Below are positions 32,977 through 41,609 of a stretch of DNA of 64,000 nt, in pieces. The stretch is from positions 597,001-661,000 of the forward strand of contig NZ_CP084911.1 in the NCBI RefSeq assembly GCF_020535245.1. The letters run 5' to 3'. This DNA is from Asticcacaulis sp. AND118 (GTDB lineage Bacteria; Pseudomonadota; Alphaproteobacteria; Caulobacterales; Caulobacteraceae). The translations under genes and the position numbers were made by a program. The notes beneath the pieces are model-generated. The model worked only from the letters and a program-made list of their open reading frames with translations. It did not search any database and was not told the origin of the DNA. Position 1 is the stretch's first letter. Each line of letters starts with the position of its first letter.

Positions 32977-33435
32977 TCAAGCGAAGGGCAGGAGGTCGGG
33001 GAGGCGCTGGACGTCAGCAGCGCCGCCCCAGCGCGGCGGCAGGCCGTTCCGGCCGCGCACCCAGTCCTCGACCATCGCCGCCTGCTGCTCATAACCATAG
33101 GCGGTAAAGGGCTTATCTGTAAGGGTATAGCGGTAGCGCCCGCGTTCGCGCCACAGATAGGACCACAGGCCCATGCCGTTGGCGTATTGCCACACATGGG
33201 TCAGTTCGTGGGCCAGCAGGGCCAGAGTCTCCGGGCGGGCCGACACGTCGTCGGGGAGATTCGGCCAGAAGATGCGCTGTCCGCGCACCACGATCAGCGG
33301 GCCGCGCCCGATTAGTCGGGCCAATGTCGACACCGGATGCGCGCCCGCCCGCAGGCGCACGGCTTCGACCGGTACGGCGGCGATCAGACCAACAGGCAGG
33401 GCGGCGATTTCAACCGGGGTGAGGGGGCGCTCCAT
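32977..33435 (-). CDS. Putative zinc metallopeptidase (HExxH, DUF4157-like)
   Basis: A 152-residue protein with a zinc-protease helix, LLAHELTHVWQYANGMG, near residue 73 (HELTH), followed by an aromatic region (RYRYTLTDKPFTAYGYEQQA) in which the Glu/Gln residues could supply the third ligand. No signal peptide is evident. Start at 33435 (MERPLTP) is taken from where the coherent sequence begins; upstream in-frame residues are an antisense shadow of ghrA. Role unknown. Confidence 0.75.
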   Translation of the reverse strand: MERPLTPVEIAALPVGLIAAVPVEAVRLRAGAHPVSTLARLIGRGPLIVVRGQRIFWPNLPDDVSARPETLALLAHELTHVWQYANGMGLWSYLWRERGRYRYTLTDKPFTAYGYEQQAAMVEDWVRGRNGLPPRWGGAADVQRLPDLLPFA

Positions 33436-33525
33436 ACCTTTTATGTAGGGCGGACCGCGTGACGGGGAAAGGTGGTTGACGCAGGGGATGGGCCTGCCTA
33501 ACTCGAAGCGCCACAGGAGCCGCTC

Positions 33526-34452
33526 ATGCACAGTCCCATCGTCTTTACCGGCCGCGTCTCTGATGCCGAGGCGCGGGAATGGATCGAGGCCCTGTCCGCC
33601 GCCTTGCCGGAGACGCCGGTCGTGGCGCTGGCGGATGCCGATCCACAAGGCATCGAAGTTGCCATTGTGGCCAATCCCGACCCGGAGGTATTGCGCGGCC
33701 TGCCCAATCTGAAATGGGTCCACAGCGTCTGGGCCGGCGTCGAGCGGCTGGTGGCCGACCTGCCCGCAGACCTGCCCATCGTTCGGCTGATCGATCCGGA
33801 GCTGAGCCGGGTGATGGGCGAGGCAGTGCTGGCCTGGACGCTCTATCTTCAGCGCGACATGCCCGTCTATGCGCGTCAGCAGGCCCTGCGCCGGTGGGAA
33901 CAACGTCCCTATCGCGCGCCGTCGGACCTGACCGTGGGCGTGCTGGGGCTGGGCCATATGGGGCGGACGGCGGCCGGGCGGCTGAAACAGGCGGGGTTTC
34001 ACGTCATCGGCTGGAGCCGCACGCCAAAAGCCGCCGATATCGAGGTCTATACAGGCGCGGAGGGACTCGAACCCCTGCTGCGGCAGGCGGACATAGTGGT
34101 CAGCCTACTGCCCGCGACGCCGGAAACGCGCGGGCTTTTGAACGCCGAACGCCTGAACTGGCTGCCGCAGGGGGCGGGGCTGATCAATTTCGGTCGCGGA
34201 TCGGTGCTGGACATCGACGCGCTTCTGGTGGCGCTCGATCGCCATCTGTCGCACGCCGTGCTCGACGTTTTCGCGCGGGAACCGCTGGAGGCCGCATCTC
34301 CCCTGTGGGATCATCCAGGGGTGACGGTCCTGCCGCACATCTCCGCCCCGACCCATGTCCGAACGGCAGCCGGAGTCGTGGCCGATAATCTGCGCCGCTG
34401 GCGTGCCACAGGCGACCTGCCGCCGGTCGTGGACCGCGTGCGGGGTTACTGA
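33526..34452 (+). CDS. ghrA: Glyoxylate/hydroxypyruvate reductase A-like D-2-hydroxyacid dehydrogenase
   Basis: A 308-residue D-isomer 2-hydroxyacid dehydrogenase. The NAD(P)-binding loop VGVLGLGHMGRTAAGRL lies near residue 138, with GWSRTPK after it. The catalytic Arg is in INFGRGSVLD near 225, the Glu in REPLE near 254 and the His in LPHISAPT near 272, the usual trio. GhrA reduces glyoxylate and hydroxypyruvate. Glyoxylate is also consumed or made in ureide breakdown, encoded elsewhere in this window, but no direct operon link exists. Confidence 0.87.
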   Translation: MHSPIVFTGRVSDAEAREWIEALSAALPETPVVALADADPQGIEVAIVANPDPEVLRGLPNLKWVHSVWAGVERLVADLPADLPIVRLIDPELSRVMGEAVLAWTLYLQRDMPVYARQQALRRWEQRPYRAPSDLTVGVLGLGHMGRTAAGRLKQAGFHVIGWSRTPKAADIEVYTGAEGLEPLLRQADIVVSLLPATPETRGLLNAERLNWLPQGAGLINFGRGSVLDIDALLVALDRHLSHAVLDVFAREPLEAASPLWDHPGVTVLPHISAPTHVRTAAGVVADNLRRWRATGDLPPVVDRVRGY

Positions 34453-34474
34453 TAGGATGGAGGCGGAGGCCCGC

Positions 34475-34675
34475 ATGACCGAGACACCCCGCCCGCAACG
34501 CCTGTCCGACCAGAGACAATCGGCATGGATCGCCCTGCGCCTGAAGGACGGCAGCCTGCGCATGGGCGTCCGGGTGACGCCCGCCGGCATCTGGGCCGTG
34601 GGCGGCCTGATGGCGGCTATCCTCCTCTCTACCGCCGTTATCGTCGGCGCGGCGCGGGCCAGGCGCCTCAAATAG
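34475..34675 (+). CDS. Small single-pass membrane protein
   Basis: A 66-residue protein: a charged N-terminal half (QRLSDQRQSAWIALRLKDGS) and one membrane segment, WAVGGLMAAILLSTAVIVGA, followed by RARRLK. GGAGG lies 5 nt before the ATG at 34475. The positive C-terminal tail suggests the C-terminus is cytosolic. It sits between ghrA and the amidase gene; family not recognised. Confidence 0.65.
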   Translation: MTETPRPQRLSDQRQSAWIALRLKDGSLRMGVRVTPAGIWAVGGLMAAILLSTAVIVGAARARRLK

Positions 34676-34735
34676 CCGCCTTGCCAACCATACCTCTTCG
34701 TGTAACCTTCGCCGGGCTGGCAGAAGGGGAACGGC

Positions 34736-36280
34736 ATGAAACGTCTGGCCTTGCTGATGGGAGTGGCATTGTGTCTGGCTGGACCGGTCAGGGCGGCACC
34801 GAAACCCGACACGGTCAGGGAAGCCTCGGTCGAACAGCTTCAGGCCGCCATGGCGCGTGGCGACCTGTCGGCGGAGGTCATCACGAAGGCCTCGATCCGG
34901 CGCATCGAAACCTTTGATAAGTCGCGCAAGCTCAATTCGGTCATCGTCATCAATCCCGGCGCCCTGTCCGAGGCGCGGGCGCTCGACGCCGAACGCAGGG
35001 CGGGTAAGGTGCGCGGCCCGCTGCACGGCATACCGGTGCTGATCAAGGACAATGTCGAAACCAAGGACGCCATGCCCACCACGGCGGGCTCTTTGGCGCT
35101 GAAGGACAATGTGACGGGCCGTGACGCGCCCGTAGTGGCGCGGTTGAGGGCGGCGGGCGCGGTCATCCTCGGTAAGACCAATCTGTCGGAATGGGCCAAT
35201 ATCCGCTCGAACAACTCGGTGAGCGGCTGGAGCGCCGTCGGCGGTTTGACCGGCAATGCTTACGATTCGCCGCGTTCGGCGTGCGGCTCATCTTCGGGGA
35301 GCGGCACGGCGGTGGCGTGGAGCTTCGCGGCGCTGGCCGTCGGGACGGAGACCGACGGTTCGGTCGTTTGCCCGTCGGCGATGAACGGACTGGTCGGTCT
35401 GAAACCGTCCATGGGTCTGATCTCGCGCACCCATGTCGTGCCCATCTCGCACAGTCAGGACATTCCCGGACCTATGGGCCGAAGCGTGCGCGACGTGGCC
35501 CTGATGCTGTCGGCCATGGCCGGCAGCGATCCCGCGGACCCGGTGACCGCCGAAGCCGACGCGCGTCGGACCGATTACGCCGCCCGCCTGTCGCCGGATG
35601 GATTGAAAGGCGTACGCCTCGGCGTCCTGCGCGACCGCACCGGCGGGCCGGGCAAGGTCGATACGGCCTTCAACGCCGCGCTCAAACAGCTTGAGGCCGC
35701 CGGGGCCGTGCTGGTCGATATTCCGACCTCGTCGGTCGAAGGGTTGAACACCGCCGAGCTGACCGTGCTACAAACCGAGTTGAAGGCCGATCTCAACGCC
35801 TATCTGGCGACCACGCCTCCGGGCGTGAAGACGCGCACTCTGGCCGAGGTCATCGCCTTCAACACCGCCGAGGCCGCGAAGGAAATGCCCTTCTTCGGGC
35901 AGGAGTTCTTCGAGGCCGCCGAAAAAACCGGCGGTCTCAACGATCCGGCCTACAAGGCGGCGGCGCACAAGGCGAAGACGCTGGCGCGCAGCCATATAGA
36001 CGGGCTTCTGAACGCCTATAGCGTATCGCTGCTGGTCGCGCCGACCTATGGCCTGCCATGGCTGTCGGACGAGGTCAATGGCGACCAGTTTTCCGGCCCG
36101 TCGGCCAGCCAGTGGCCGGCCATGTCGGGCTACCCGCACCTGACCGTGCCGATGGGACAGGTGCAGGGCCTGCCGCTTGGCCTGTCGCTCATCGGACCTC
36201 AATGGTCGGACGAGGACCTGCTGCGCGCCGGTTATGCCTTCGAACAGGTCGCAAAGGCGCGGGTGCCGCCGAAAGAGTGA
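34736..36280 (+). CDS. Exported amidase (amidase signature family)
   Basis: A 514-residue amidase with a cleavable signal peptide (residues 1-20, MKRLALLMGVALCLAGPVRA), so it acts in the periplasm, unlike the cytosolic HpxY. The triad is present: Lys in PVLIKDNVE near residue 103, Ser-rich loop CGSSSGSGTAVAW near 183, and TETDGSVVCPS near 204. The C-terminal GYPHLTVPMGQVQGLPLGLS is typical. Substrate unknown; related exported enzymes act on peptides or amides of cell-wall or scavenged origin. AGGGGAA precedes the ATG. Confidence 0.9.
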   Translation: MKRLALLMGVALCLAGPVRAAPKPDTVREASVEQLQAAMARGDLSAEVITKASIRRIETFDKSRKLNSVIVINPGALSEARALDAERRAGKVRGPLHGIPVLIKDNVETKDAMPTTAGSLALKDNVTGRDAPVVARLRAAGAVILGKTNLSEWANIRSNNSVSGWSAVGGLTGNAYDSPRSACGSSSGSGTAVAWSFAALAVGTETDGSVVCPSAMNGLVGLKPSMGLISRTHVVPISHSQDIPGPMGRSVRDVALMLSAMAGSDPADPVTAEADARRTDYAARLSPDGLKGVRLGVLRDRTGGPGKVDTAFNAALKQLEAAGAVLVDIPTSSVEGLNTAELTVLQTELKADLNAYLATTPPGVKTRTLAEVIAFNTAEAAKEMPFFGQEFFEAAEKTGGLNDPAYKAAAHKAKTLARSHIDGLLNAYSVSLLVAPTYGLPWLSDEVNGDQFSGPSASQWPAMSGYPHLTVPMGQVQGLPLGLSLIGPQWSDEDLLRAGYAFEQVAKARVPPKE

Positions 36281-36380
36281 GCGCCTTGAGGCCTTTTTGA
36301 TAGCGCAGGCGCAGGCCGCGCCTTCATCCTTATGCGGGTCGGATTAATGTCCGGGTAAGACTTCTGTTACCGAGGATGTT

Positions 36381-36647
36381 ATGAGCCGCCGTTTCGCCAA
36401 TACCGCCACGCAGGTGCTGGGACTCCTGCCCTTCGCCCAGACCCTGACAGGGCGTATGCCGTCGCCCAAGGTGATGGCCGCCGCCGGTCTGGTCAATGCG
36501 CCTTTTATCCGCCGTCTGGCGCCGGGACTGAGCGCGGCGCTCAGTGTCGGACTTGCCGTCGTCGCTATTGCCTCCTTCGTCAAGGATATGAAGCGGGGGG
36601 ATCCGAAGCGCCGCCACGGCAAGGTTTTGGGCGGGAGGCGGCTGTGA
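36381..36647 (+). CDS. Hypothetical small membrane-associated protein
   Basis: An 88-residue basic protein with a hydrophobic stretch, LSAALSVGLAVVAIASFV, near residues 50-68 and a Lys/Arg-rich tail (KRRHGKVLGGRRL). It overlaps the next gene by 4 nt (GTGA), so the two are cotranslated. Family not recognised. Confidence 0.65.
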   Translation: MSRRFANTATQVLGLLPFAQTLTGRMPSPKVMAAAGLVNAPFIRRLAPGLSAALSVGLAVVAIASFVKDMKRGDPKRRHGKVLGGRRL

Positions 36648-37228
36648 CCCCCGGTCAATCCCTCACAGACCCGGCCGGTCGGGCGCGCAAGGCTTTGTGG
36701 CTCAGCCTGTGGACGGCGGGTGCGGTCTTCGTCCTGAGCAGCGGCGCGGTGGCCGCGCGTATGGCGTCGTTCGACAGTTCGCCGCTCACTCAGGTCGACG
36801 CGCGGCAGGATCCGCGCAAGCTCTTTCCCGAAAGTGAAAAGGTCGAGCGCGAAATGCTTGATGTGCGCCCGCCGGTGATCGAGTCGATTAATCTGGCCAG
36901 CGTCTGGCCCGTCACCGACGCCTTAGCTCAGCCGCCGGCCGCCGATCCGCAGCCCAACGCCTATGCCGCCGATATGTCCTATCAGACGGACCTGACGGAC
37001 ACAGGTGGCATGGGTGGCGTAACGGCGCAGATGGGCCCGGAGACGATGATGGCTCAGCCGGTGCCGGGCGTCATCGAATGCGCCGACACCTGTATCGACG
37101 CCCATACAGCCGCTGCGCAGACCGTTGAAACCTCGATGGCTGATACGGCAACCCTACCGGAGGTCACGCCGCGCAACGCCGCGGCTTCGGAGACCGTCGC
37201 CCTCGACGACCTGCTGCCGAAGCCCTAA
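36644..37228 (+). CDS. Hypothetical membrane-anchored protein
   Basis: A 194-residue protein starting at a GTG that overlaps the previous stop. One N-terminal membrane segment (LWLSLWTAGAVFVLSSGAVA, residues 19-38) is followed by a low-complexity Ala/Pro/Thr/Asp-rich exported region. Two Cys in IECADTCIDAH near residue 145 could form a disulfide. Looks like an envelope protein; no family recognised. Confidence 0.65.
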   Translation: MTPGQSLTDPAGRARKALWLSLWTAGAVFVLSSGAVAARMASFDSSPLTQVDARQDPRKLFPESEKVEREMLDVRPPVIESINLASVWPVTDALAQPPAADPQPNAYAADMSYQTDLTDTGGMGGVTAQMGPETMMAQPVPGVIECADTCIDAHTAAAQTVETSMADTATLPEVTPRNAAASETVALDDLLPKP

Positions 37229-37390
37229 ATTCCCTCTTATGCCGATGAGGTTTCAGTCTGCGATATTATGCGCGAAGGGGATGCGGGACCTGATGACACA
37301 ACCGGAAGTCTAGGCGACCTTGATGGCCTTCACTCCGGCACATGGACATGGGCAAGGGGATTCAGGCCCTGTGGGAACAATAGGTTCAAT

Positions 37391-37434
37391 TTAACCGGAT
37401 TAACGAACAGGGTTAACCGGAAACCGCGTCTTAA
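37391..37434 (+). promoter_or_regulatory. TTAA cluster upstream of motA
   Basis: Four TTAA tetramers occur in 44 bp (37391, 37400, 37413, 37431), two of them as TTAACCGG, in otherwise GC-rich DNA. They lie about 55-100 nt before the motA start. In Caulobacterales TTAA-containing half-sites are bound by CtrA, but the spacing here (5, 9 and 14 nt) does not match the standard TTAA-N7-TTAA, so this is only a candidate control region. Confidence 0.3.
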
Positions 37435-37488
37435 GGATTGGCGGGGTAGGGTAGGGACGAATCACAGAGTCTCCCGGACCCCGCCCGC

Positions 37489-38355
37489 ATGTTTCAGATT
37501 ATCGGTATCGTCGTTCTGTTCGCCACCGTCTTCGGCAGCTATCTGCTGTCGGGCGGTTCGATGGCACCGATCCTGCACTCGCTGGCCTACGAACTGATGG
37601 GTATCGGCGGGGCGGCCATCGGCGCGACCCTGATCGCCAATCCGCTGAGCACGCTCAAGGGCATGGGCGGCGGCATGGGCAAGGTCTTCAGCGGCTCCAA
37701 GTGGAAACCCTCGGACTATCGCGATCTGCTGTCGCTGCTGTTCCTGCTGACCAAGACGATGAAATCCAAGGGCGTCATCGCCCTGGAAGCCCATATCGAA
37801 AAGCCGCACGATTCGAGCATATTCAGCCGCTTCCCCAAGATCATGAAGGACCACTTCGCCATCGACTTCATCTGCGACACGCTGCGCATGATGACGATGA
37901 ACCTCGAAGACCCGCATCAGGTCGAGGACGCGATGGAAAAACAGCTTGAAAAGCACCACCACGAGGCGCTGCATCCCGCTCACGCCCTGCAGTCCATGTC
38001 CGACGCCCTGCCGGCGCTGGGGATCGTCGTCGCCGTTCTGGGCGTTATCAAGACGATGGGTGCCATCACCGAGCCGCCGGAAGTTCTGGGCGGCATGATC
38101 GGCGGCGCGCTGGTCGGCACCTTCCTGGGGGTTATGCTGTCCTACGGGCTGGTGGGACCGTTCGCCTCGCGACTGACGGGGATTGTCGAAGAGGACGGTG
38201 CCTTCTATAAAATCATTCAGGCGGTGCTGGTGGCGCACCTGCACGGCAATGCGGCGCAGATTTCGGTGGAAATCGGTCGCGGCAGCGTGCCTTCGGGTTC
38301 GCAGCCTTCCTTCGCCGAGATGGAAGAAGCTCTGAACAACATGCCGACCGAATAG
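37489..38355 (+). CDS. motA: Flagellar motor stator protein MotA
   Basis: MotA with MotB forms the proton-driven stator. The 288-residue protein has four membrane segments (about residues 2-20, 33-50, 170-190, 204-222), the cytosolic loop between segments 2 and 3 with conserved charged residues (MKSKGVIALEAHIEKPHDSS near 84), and the Pro-containing motif LPALGIVVAVLGVIKTMG near 173 that transmits torque. motB is not nearby, which agrees with the unlinked motA of Caulobacter. A strong terminator follows. Confidence 0.95.
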   Translation: MFQIIGIVVLFATVFGSYLLSGGSMAPILHSLAYELMGIGGAAIGATLIANPLSTLKGMGGGMGKVFSGSKWKPSDYRDLLSLLFLLTKTMKSKGVIALEAHIEKPHDSSIFSRFPKIMKDHFAIDFICDTLRMMTMNLEDPHQVEDAMEKQLEKHHHEALHPAHALQSMSDALPALGIVVAVLGVIKTMGAITEPPEVLGGMIGGALVGTFLGVMLSYGLVGPFASRLTGIVEEDGAFYKIIQAVLVAHLHGNAAQISVEIGRGSVPSGSQPSFAEMEEALNNMPTE

Positions 38356-38394
38356 CTTGCCTTTCCCGGTTTCGGGCGAATATGATGCTACAGA

Positions 38395-38445
38395 AAAGCC
38401 GCAACTTCTCCCAATGGGTGTATTCTGAGGGAGAATTGCGGCTTT
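38395..38445 (+). terminator. Terminator of motA
   Basis: AAAGCCGCAACTTCTCCC pairs with GGGAGAATTGCGGCTTT, a 17-bp stem with one unpaired C, around a 16-nt loop. It ends in a short T run and is preceded by A residues, so it could work in both directions. Confidence 0.8.
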
Positions 38446-38566
38446 GTTGCGAGAGTTGATCACATATTTGTGAAAACAACGCTTGCGAGACTCAGCGGTT
38501 TTGCGTATGAAGGAGTCGGGCGCAGTTGCTAGGCGCTCTAACGTTAGAATCTAAGGATCTGGATCC

Positions 38567-38788
38567 ATGACCTCTGAAATCGTCCGCAAGGCCCTGCTCG
38601 CCGCCGCCGCCGTCGCCGCTCTGTCGGTTGCCGCTTGCTCGAAGCCGGCTGAAGAAGCTGCCACCACCGAAGAAACCGTTCCGGCCGACGCTTCGGCTGA
38701 CGCCTCGGCCACTGTCGAAGCTTCGGAAGCCGCCTCGCCGGCCGCCGTCGAAGCTCCGGCTGCTGAAGCCCCGGCTGCTGCTCACTAA
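38567..38788 (+). CDS. Small Ala/Glu-rich lipoprotein
   Basis: A 73-residue protein with a lipoprotein signal: hydrophobic LLAAAAVAALSVAAC with the lipobox Cys near residue 24, followed by SKPAEEAATTEE. The mature chain is almost only Ala, Glu, Pro, Ser, Thr and Val, so it is probably disordered and exposed to the periplasm. A perfect terminator follows at 38828. No known family; could be an abundant structural or stress lipoprotein. Confidence 0.8.
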   Translation: MTSEIVRKALLAAAAVAALSVAACSKPAEEAATTEETVPADASADASATVEASEAASPAAVEAPAAEAPAAAH

Positions 38789-38827
38789 TTCCTTGCGCCT
38801 CACGGCGCTGGATTAGACGAGAATTTG

Positions 38828-38864
38828 GAAGAGGTCGTTCCCGGGAACGGCCTCTTCTTTTTTT
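38828..38864 (+). terminator. Strong terminator, directly before the mnmC start
   Basis: GAAGAGGTCGTTCC pairs with GGAACGGCCTCTTC (14 pairs, one of them T-G), followed by TTTTTTT. The mnmC ATG lies only 3 nt past the T run. Confidence 0.93.
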
Positions 38865-38867
38865 GAC

Positions 38868-40589
38868 ATGACGCAAAGCGACCCCCAGCTTTATTTCGCC
38901 GAAGACGGCAATCCGCGTTCGGCGCGTTTCGACGACATCTACTATTCGCTGCAGGACGGCCTGTCGGAAACGCGGGCCGTGTTTCTGACCGGTTGCGGTT
39001 TGCCGGAGCACTGGAGTGGATGCCGTCACTTCACCGTCGCCGAACTGGGGTTCGGCACCGGGCTCAATATCGCCGCCCTGATGCAGATGTGGGCACAGAA
39101 CCACCCCGCAAACGGTCATCTGCATATCTTTTCCGTCGAGGCCTATCTTATGCCCGCGCAGGCTGCGGCGAAGGCGCTGTCGAGCTGGCCCGAACTGGCG
39201 CACTACGCCGAGGCGATCATCGCCCGCTGGCCGCCGCACAGGCGCGGCTTCCATGTCATGACCTTCCCCGAATGGGGCGTGACCCTGACCCTCGCCCTGA
39301 TGGATGTGCGCGAGGCACTGACCCAGTGGGATGGCCAGGCCGACGCCTGGTTCCTCGATGGCTTTTCCCCCGCCCAAAACCCCGACATGTGGGCCGAGGA
39401 CGTGCTGGCCGCTGTCGCCGCAAAGACCGCGCCGGGGGGGCGGCTGGCGACCTTCACCGTGGCGGGCTTCGTGCGGCGCGGATTGCAGGCGGCGGGTTTC
39501 GAGATTTTCAAACGCCCCGGTTTCGGCCGCAAGCGCGAGCGGCTGGAGGCGGTGTTTGCGGGCGAGAGGGACTCCCCCGCCACCCCGGAACGCCTCGCCG
39601 TTATCGGCGGCGGCATTGCCGGGGCTTCGATCGTCCATGCCCTGCGGCACTACGGTTATCGGGCGACGGTGTTCGACATCGGCCCTCAGGCGTCGGGCAA
39701 TCCGGCAGGGCTGGTCACGCCGCGTCTCGACGCCGGGGGCGGGGTCATAAGCGCCCTGTTCGCTGACGCCCTGTACTTTGCCGCGGACCTCTATGCGCGC
39801 CTGTGTCCGCACGCGGTCCTGAACGCCGGGGTGCTCCAGCGGGCGTCGGACGACCGCGATGGGGCGCGTTTCGCCAGGATCGCGGCTCAGCCCGACTTCG
39901 CCCCCGATGATATGAGCGTGGACGGCGAGGGGCTGCGCATGGCGCGCGCGCTGTCGGTGCGCCCGCCCGAAGGGGTCGCGGCCTTGCGGGGCGACGCGCC
40001 GGTCATCGCCGAAAAGGTGATCGGCGTGGAAGCGGGACGCACGGTCCGCATCGTCACCGAAACCGGCGCGCACGTCTTCGACCGCGTGTTCATCGCCTGC
40101 GGCGACGGAATATTCGATCTGCCCCCGTCGGCGGCGCTCGATCTGCGCCCGGTGCGCGGTCAGATCGAGAGGGTTGAGGCGTCGCCGCCCGACGCGCAGG
40201 CGCAGGCGTGGGGCGGTTATTATGTGCCCTTGCCGGATGGCTTCGTCTTCGGCTCGACGCACATTCGCGGCGACCGGGGCGCAGATGCGCGGGAGAGCGA
40301 CCGCACCCATAATCTTGATACCCTGCGCGCCGTGCTTCCCAAAACCGCAGAATTGGCCGAAGCCGGCACGCAGTCGCGCGCGGCGGTGCGGGTGACGACG
40401 AAGGATCATCTGCCGGTCATGGGTGAGATGGCGTCCGGCGTGCATGTGCTGACCGGGCTGGGGGCGCGCGGCCTGTGTCTGGGCCCCTTGCTGGGATTGG
40501 CCCTGGCGTCCAGCGCGCTGGGCGTCCCGTCGCCGCTGACTGTGGCCGCAAAACATCGCTTGCGCCCCAATCGCTTCAGCGCAGACTGA
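38868..40589 (+). CDS. mnmC: Bifunctional tRNA 5-methylaminomethyl-2-thiouridine synthase MnmC
   Basis: MnmC finishes mnm5s2U at the tRNA wobble position. The 573-residue protein has an N-terminal SAM methyltransferase (MnmC2; FAEDGNPRSARFDDIYYS at the start, ELGFGTGLNIAAL near residue 60, WFLDGFSPAQNPDMW near 161) and a C-terminal FAD oxidoreductase (MnmC1; AVIGGGIAGASIVHAL near 243, AGLVTPRLDAGGG near 281). It is shorter than the E. coli protein (668) mostly in the linker and C-terminal region. The conserved N-terminus requires a start at or very near 38868, immediately after a terminator, with no ribosome binding site: a leaderless message is implied. Confidence 0.93.
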   Translation: MTQSDPQLYFAEDGNPRSARFDDIYYSLQDGLSETRAVFLTGCGLPEHWSGCRHFTVAELGFGTGLNIAALMQMWAQNHPANGHLHIFSVEAYLMPAQAAAKALSSWPELAHYAEAIIARWPPHRRGFHVMTFPEWGVTLTLALMDVREALTQWDGQADAWFLDGFSPAQNPDMWAEDVLAAVAAKTAPGGRLATFTVAGFVRRGLQAAGFEIFKRPGFGRKRERLEAVFAGERDSPATPERLAVIGGGIAGASIVHALRHYGYRATVFDIGPQASGNPAGLVTPRLDAGGGVISALFADALYFAADLYARLCPHAVLNAGVLQRASDDRDGARFARIAAQPDFAPDDMSVDGEGLRMARALSVRPPEGVAALRGDAPVIAEKVIGVEAGRTVRIVTETGAHVFDRVFIACGDGIFDLPPSAALDLRPVRGQIERVEASPPDAQAQAWGGYYVPLPDGFVFGSTHIRGDRGADARESDRTHNLDTLRAVLPKTAELAEAGTQSRAAVRVTTKDHLPVMGEMASGVHVLTGLGARGLCLGPLLGLALASSALGVPSPLTVAAKHRLRPNRFSAD

Positions 40590-40674
40590 AGTCATCAAAT
40601 GGCCCGATTCCGCTCGCCTTATCGGCGATAAATCGAGGCCGCCGGGTGCGCGGCCCCGCGCAAGGAGTAATGCG

Positions 40675-41163
40675 ATGAAGACTCTGCTGACCGTCGCGGC
40701 GCTGGCCGCTGCCGGTTTTACGGCCCTCAGCCTGCTTCCGGCCCAGGCCCAATCTTCCCATGATCATGAGCGCAAGGCCGAGCCTGAGGTTCAGACTCCG
40801 GCCCAGAAGGAAATGCGGAAATGTTTCCGCAGCGACGATATCGACCGCTTCAATCCGGTGGATTCGCGCACCATGATTATCGAGACCTACAACCGTCAGC
40901 ACTACAAGCTGGAATTGAGCGGTGCCTGCATGGGTATCGAGGACGCCTTCCGCATCGGGGTGAAGACCCGCGCCGGCTCGATCAACATCTGCGGCGGCTT
41001 CGACGCGGAAATCCTCTATTCGGACTCGGGTTCCGGCCGTCTGGCCAAGTGCAACATCACGCAAGTCACGCCGATCACCCAGGAAGAAGCCGATCGTATC
41101 GAAGGCGTGGCGCCGAAGGAAGCCAATAGTTCGTCGGATCGTTCCAGCCGTGAGGGAGCCTAG
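40675..41163 (+). CDS. Secreted DUF6491-type protein, paralogue 1
   Basis: A 162-residue exported protein with a signal peptide (residues 1-25, ending AQA). The mature domain carries the family pattern: KCFRSDDIDRF, then SRTMIIETYNRQHYKLEL, a Cys in SGACMGIEDA, ICGGFDAEILY, a Cys in LAKCNITQVTPITQEEADRI. Four Cys suggest two disulfides. The next gene starts at the base after its stop and encodes a paralogue. Ribosome binding site AAGGAG precedes the ATG. Function unknown. Confidence 0.82.
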   Translation: MKTLLTVAALAAAGFTALSLLPAQAQSSHDHERKAEPEVQTPAQKEMRKCFRSDDIDRFNPVDSRTMIIETYNRQHYKLELSGACMGIEDAFRIGVKTRAGSINICGGFDAEILYSDSGSGRLAKCNITQVTPITQEEADRIEGVAPKEANSSSDRSSREGA

Positions 41164-41559
41164 ATGAAATCCGCAATCAAATTGGCGGTGCTGGCCGCCG
41201 TGACCCTGTCGGGGCTGGGCGCGCTGAGCCTCGCCGCTGCCGCACCGGAAGACAAGGCCGCCGCGCCGGCGGGAAAGCGTCAGTGCTTCGACGCCGGTCA
41301 CCTGAACCGCAAGATGGTGGTCGACAAGACGACCATCCTGATCGAGGACGGCTTCGGGCGTTCGGCCCTGCTTAAGCTCAACGCACCGTGTCAGAACCTC
41401 GACGATCTCGACAAGATCGGGTTCGAATTCTTTGGTACGACGCAGATCTGCGACAAGCGGGACGTGAAAATCCTCTATTCGCGCTTCGACGAGGCGCCGG
41501 TGCGCTGCCTGATCGACTCGATTACGCCGCTTAGCAAGGAAGAGGCGCGTAAGTATTAA
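41164..41559 (+). CDS. Secreted DUF6491-type protein, paralogue 2
   Basis: A 131-residue exported protein (signal peptide to about residue 25). It repeats the domain of its neighbour: RQCFDAGHLNRKMVVD, TTILIEDGFGRSALLKL, Cys in APCQNLDDLDKIG, TTQICDKRDVKILY, and VRCLIDSITPLSKEEARK at the C-terminus. Adjacent start and stop codons indicate translation coupled to paralogue 1. Function unknown. Confidence 0.82.
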   Translation: MKSAIKLAVLAAVTLSGLGALSLAAAAPEDKAAAPAGKRQCFDAGHLNRKMVVDKTTILIEDGFGRSALLKLNAPCQNLDDLDKIGFEFFGTTQICDKRDVKILYSRFDEAPVRCLIDSITPLSKEEARKY

Positions 41560-41560
41560 A

Positions 41561-41604
41561 GCGCATTCCAAAAAGTGGGACGCACTTTTTGGACTCAAAT
41601 GCGC
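41561..41604. repeat. Long palindrome of the GCGCATT...AATGCGC type, copy 1
   Basis: Nested arms GCGCATT/AATGCGC and CCAAAAAGTG/CACTTTTTGG surround a short GGACG centre. A diverged copy of the same design, GCGCAAT...ATTGCGC with AAGTGG/CCACTT inside, is at 59326-59369. Elements like this are dispersed intergenic palindromes in alphaproteobacteria. Here it separates convergent genes. Confidence 0.7.
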
Positions 41605-41609
41605 GCAGA

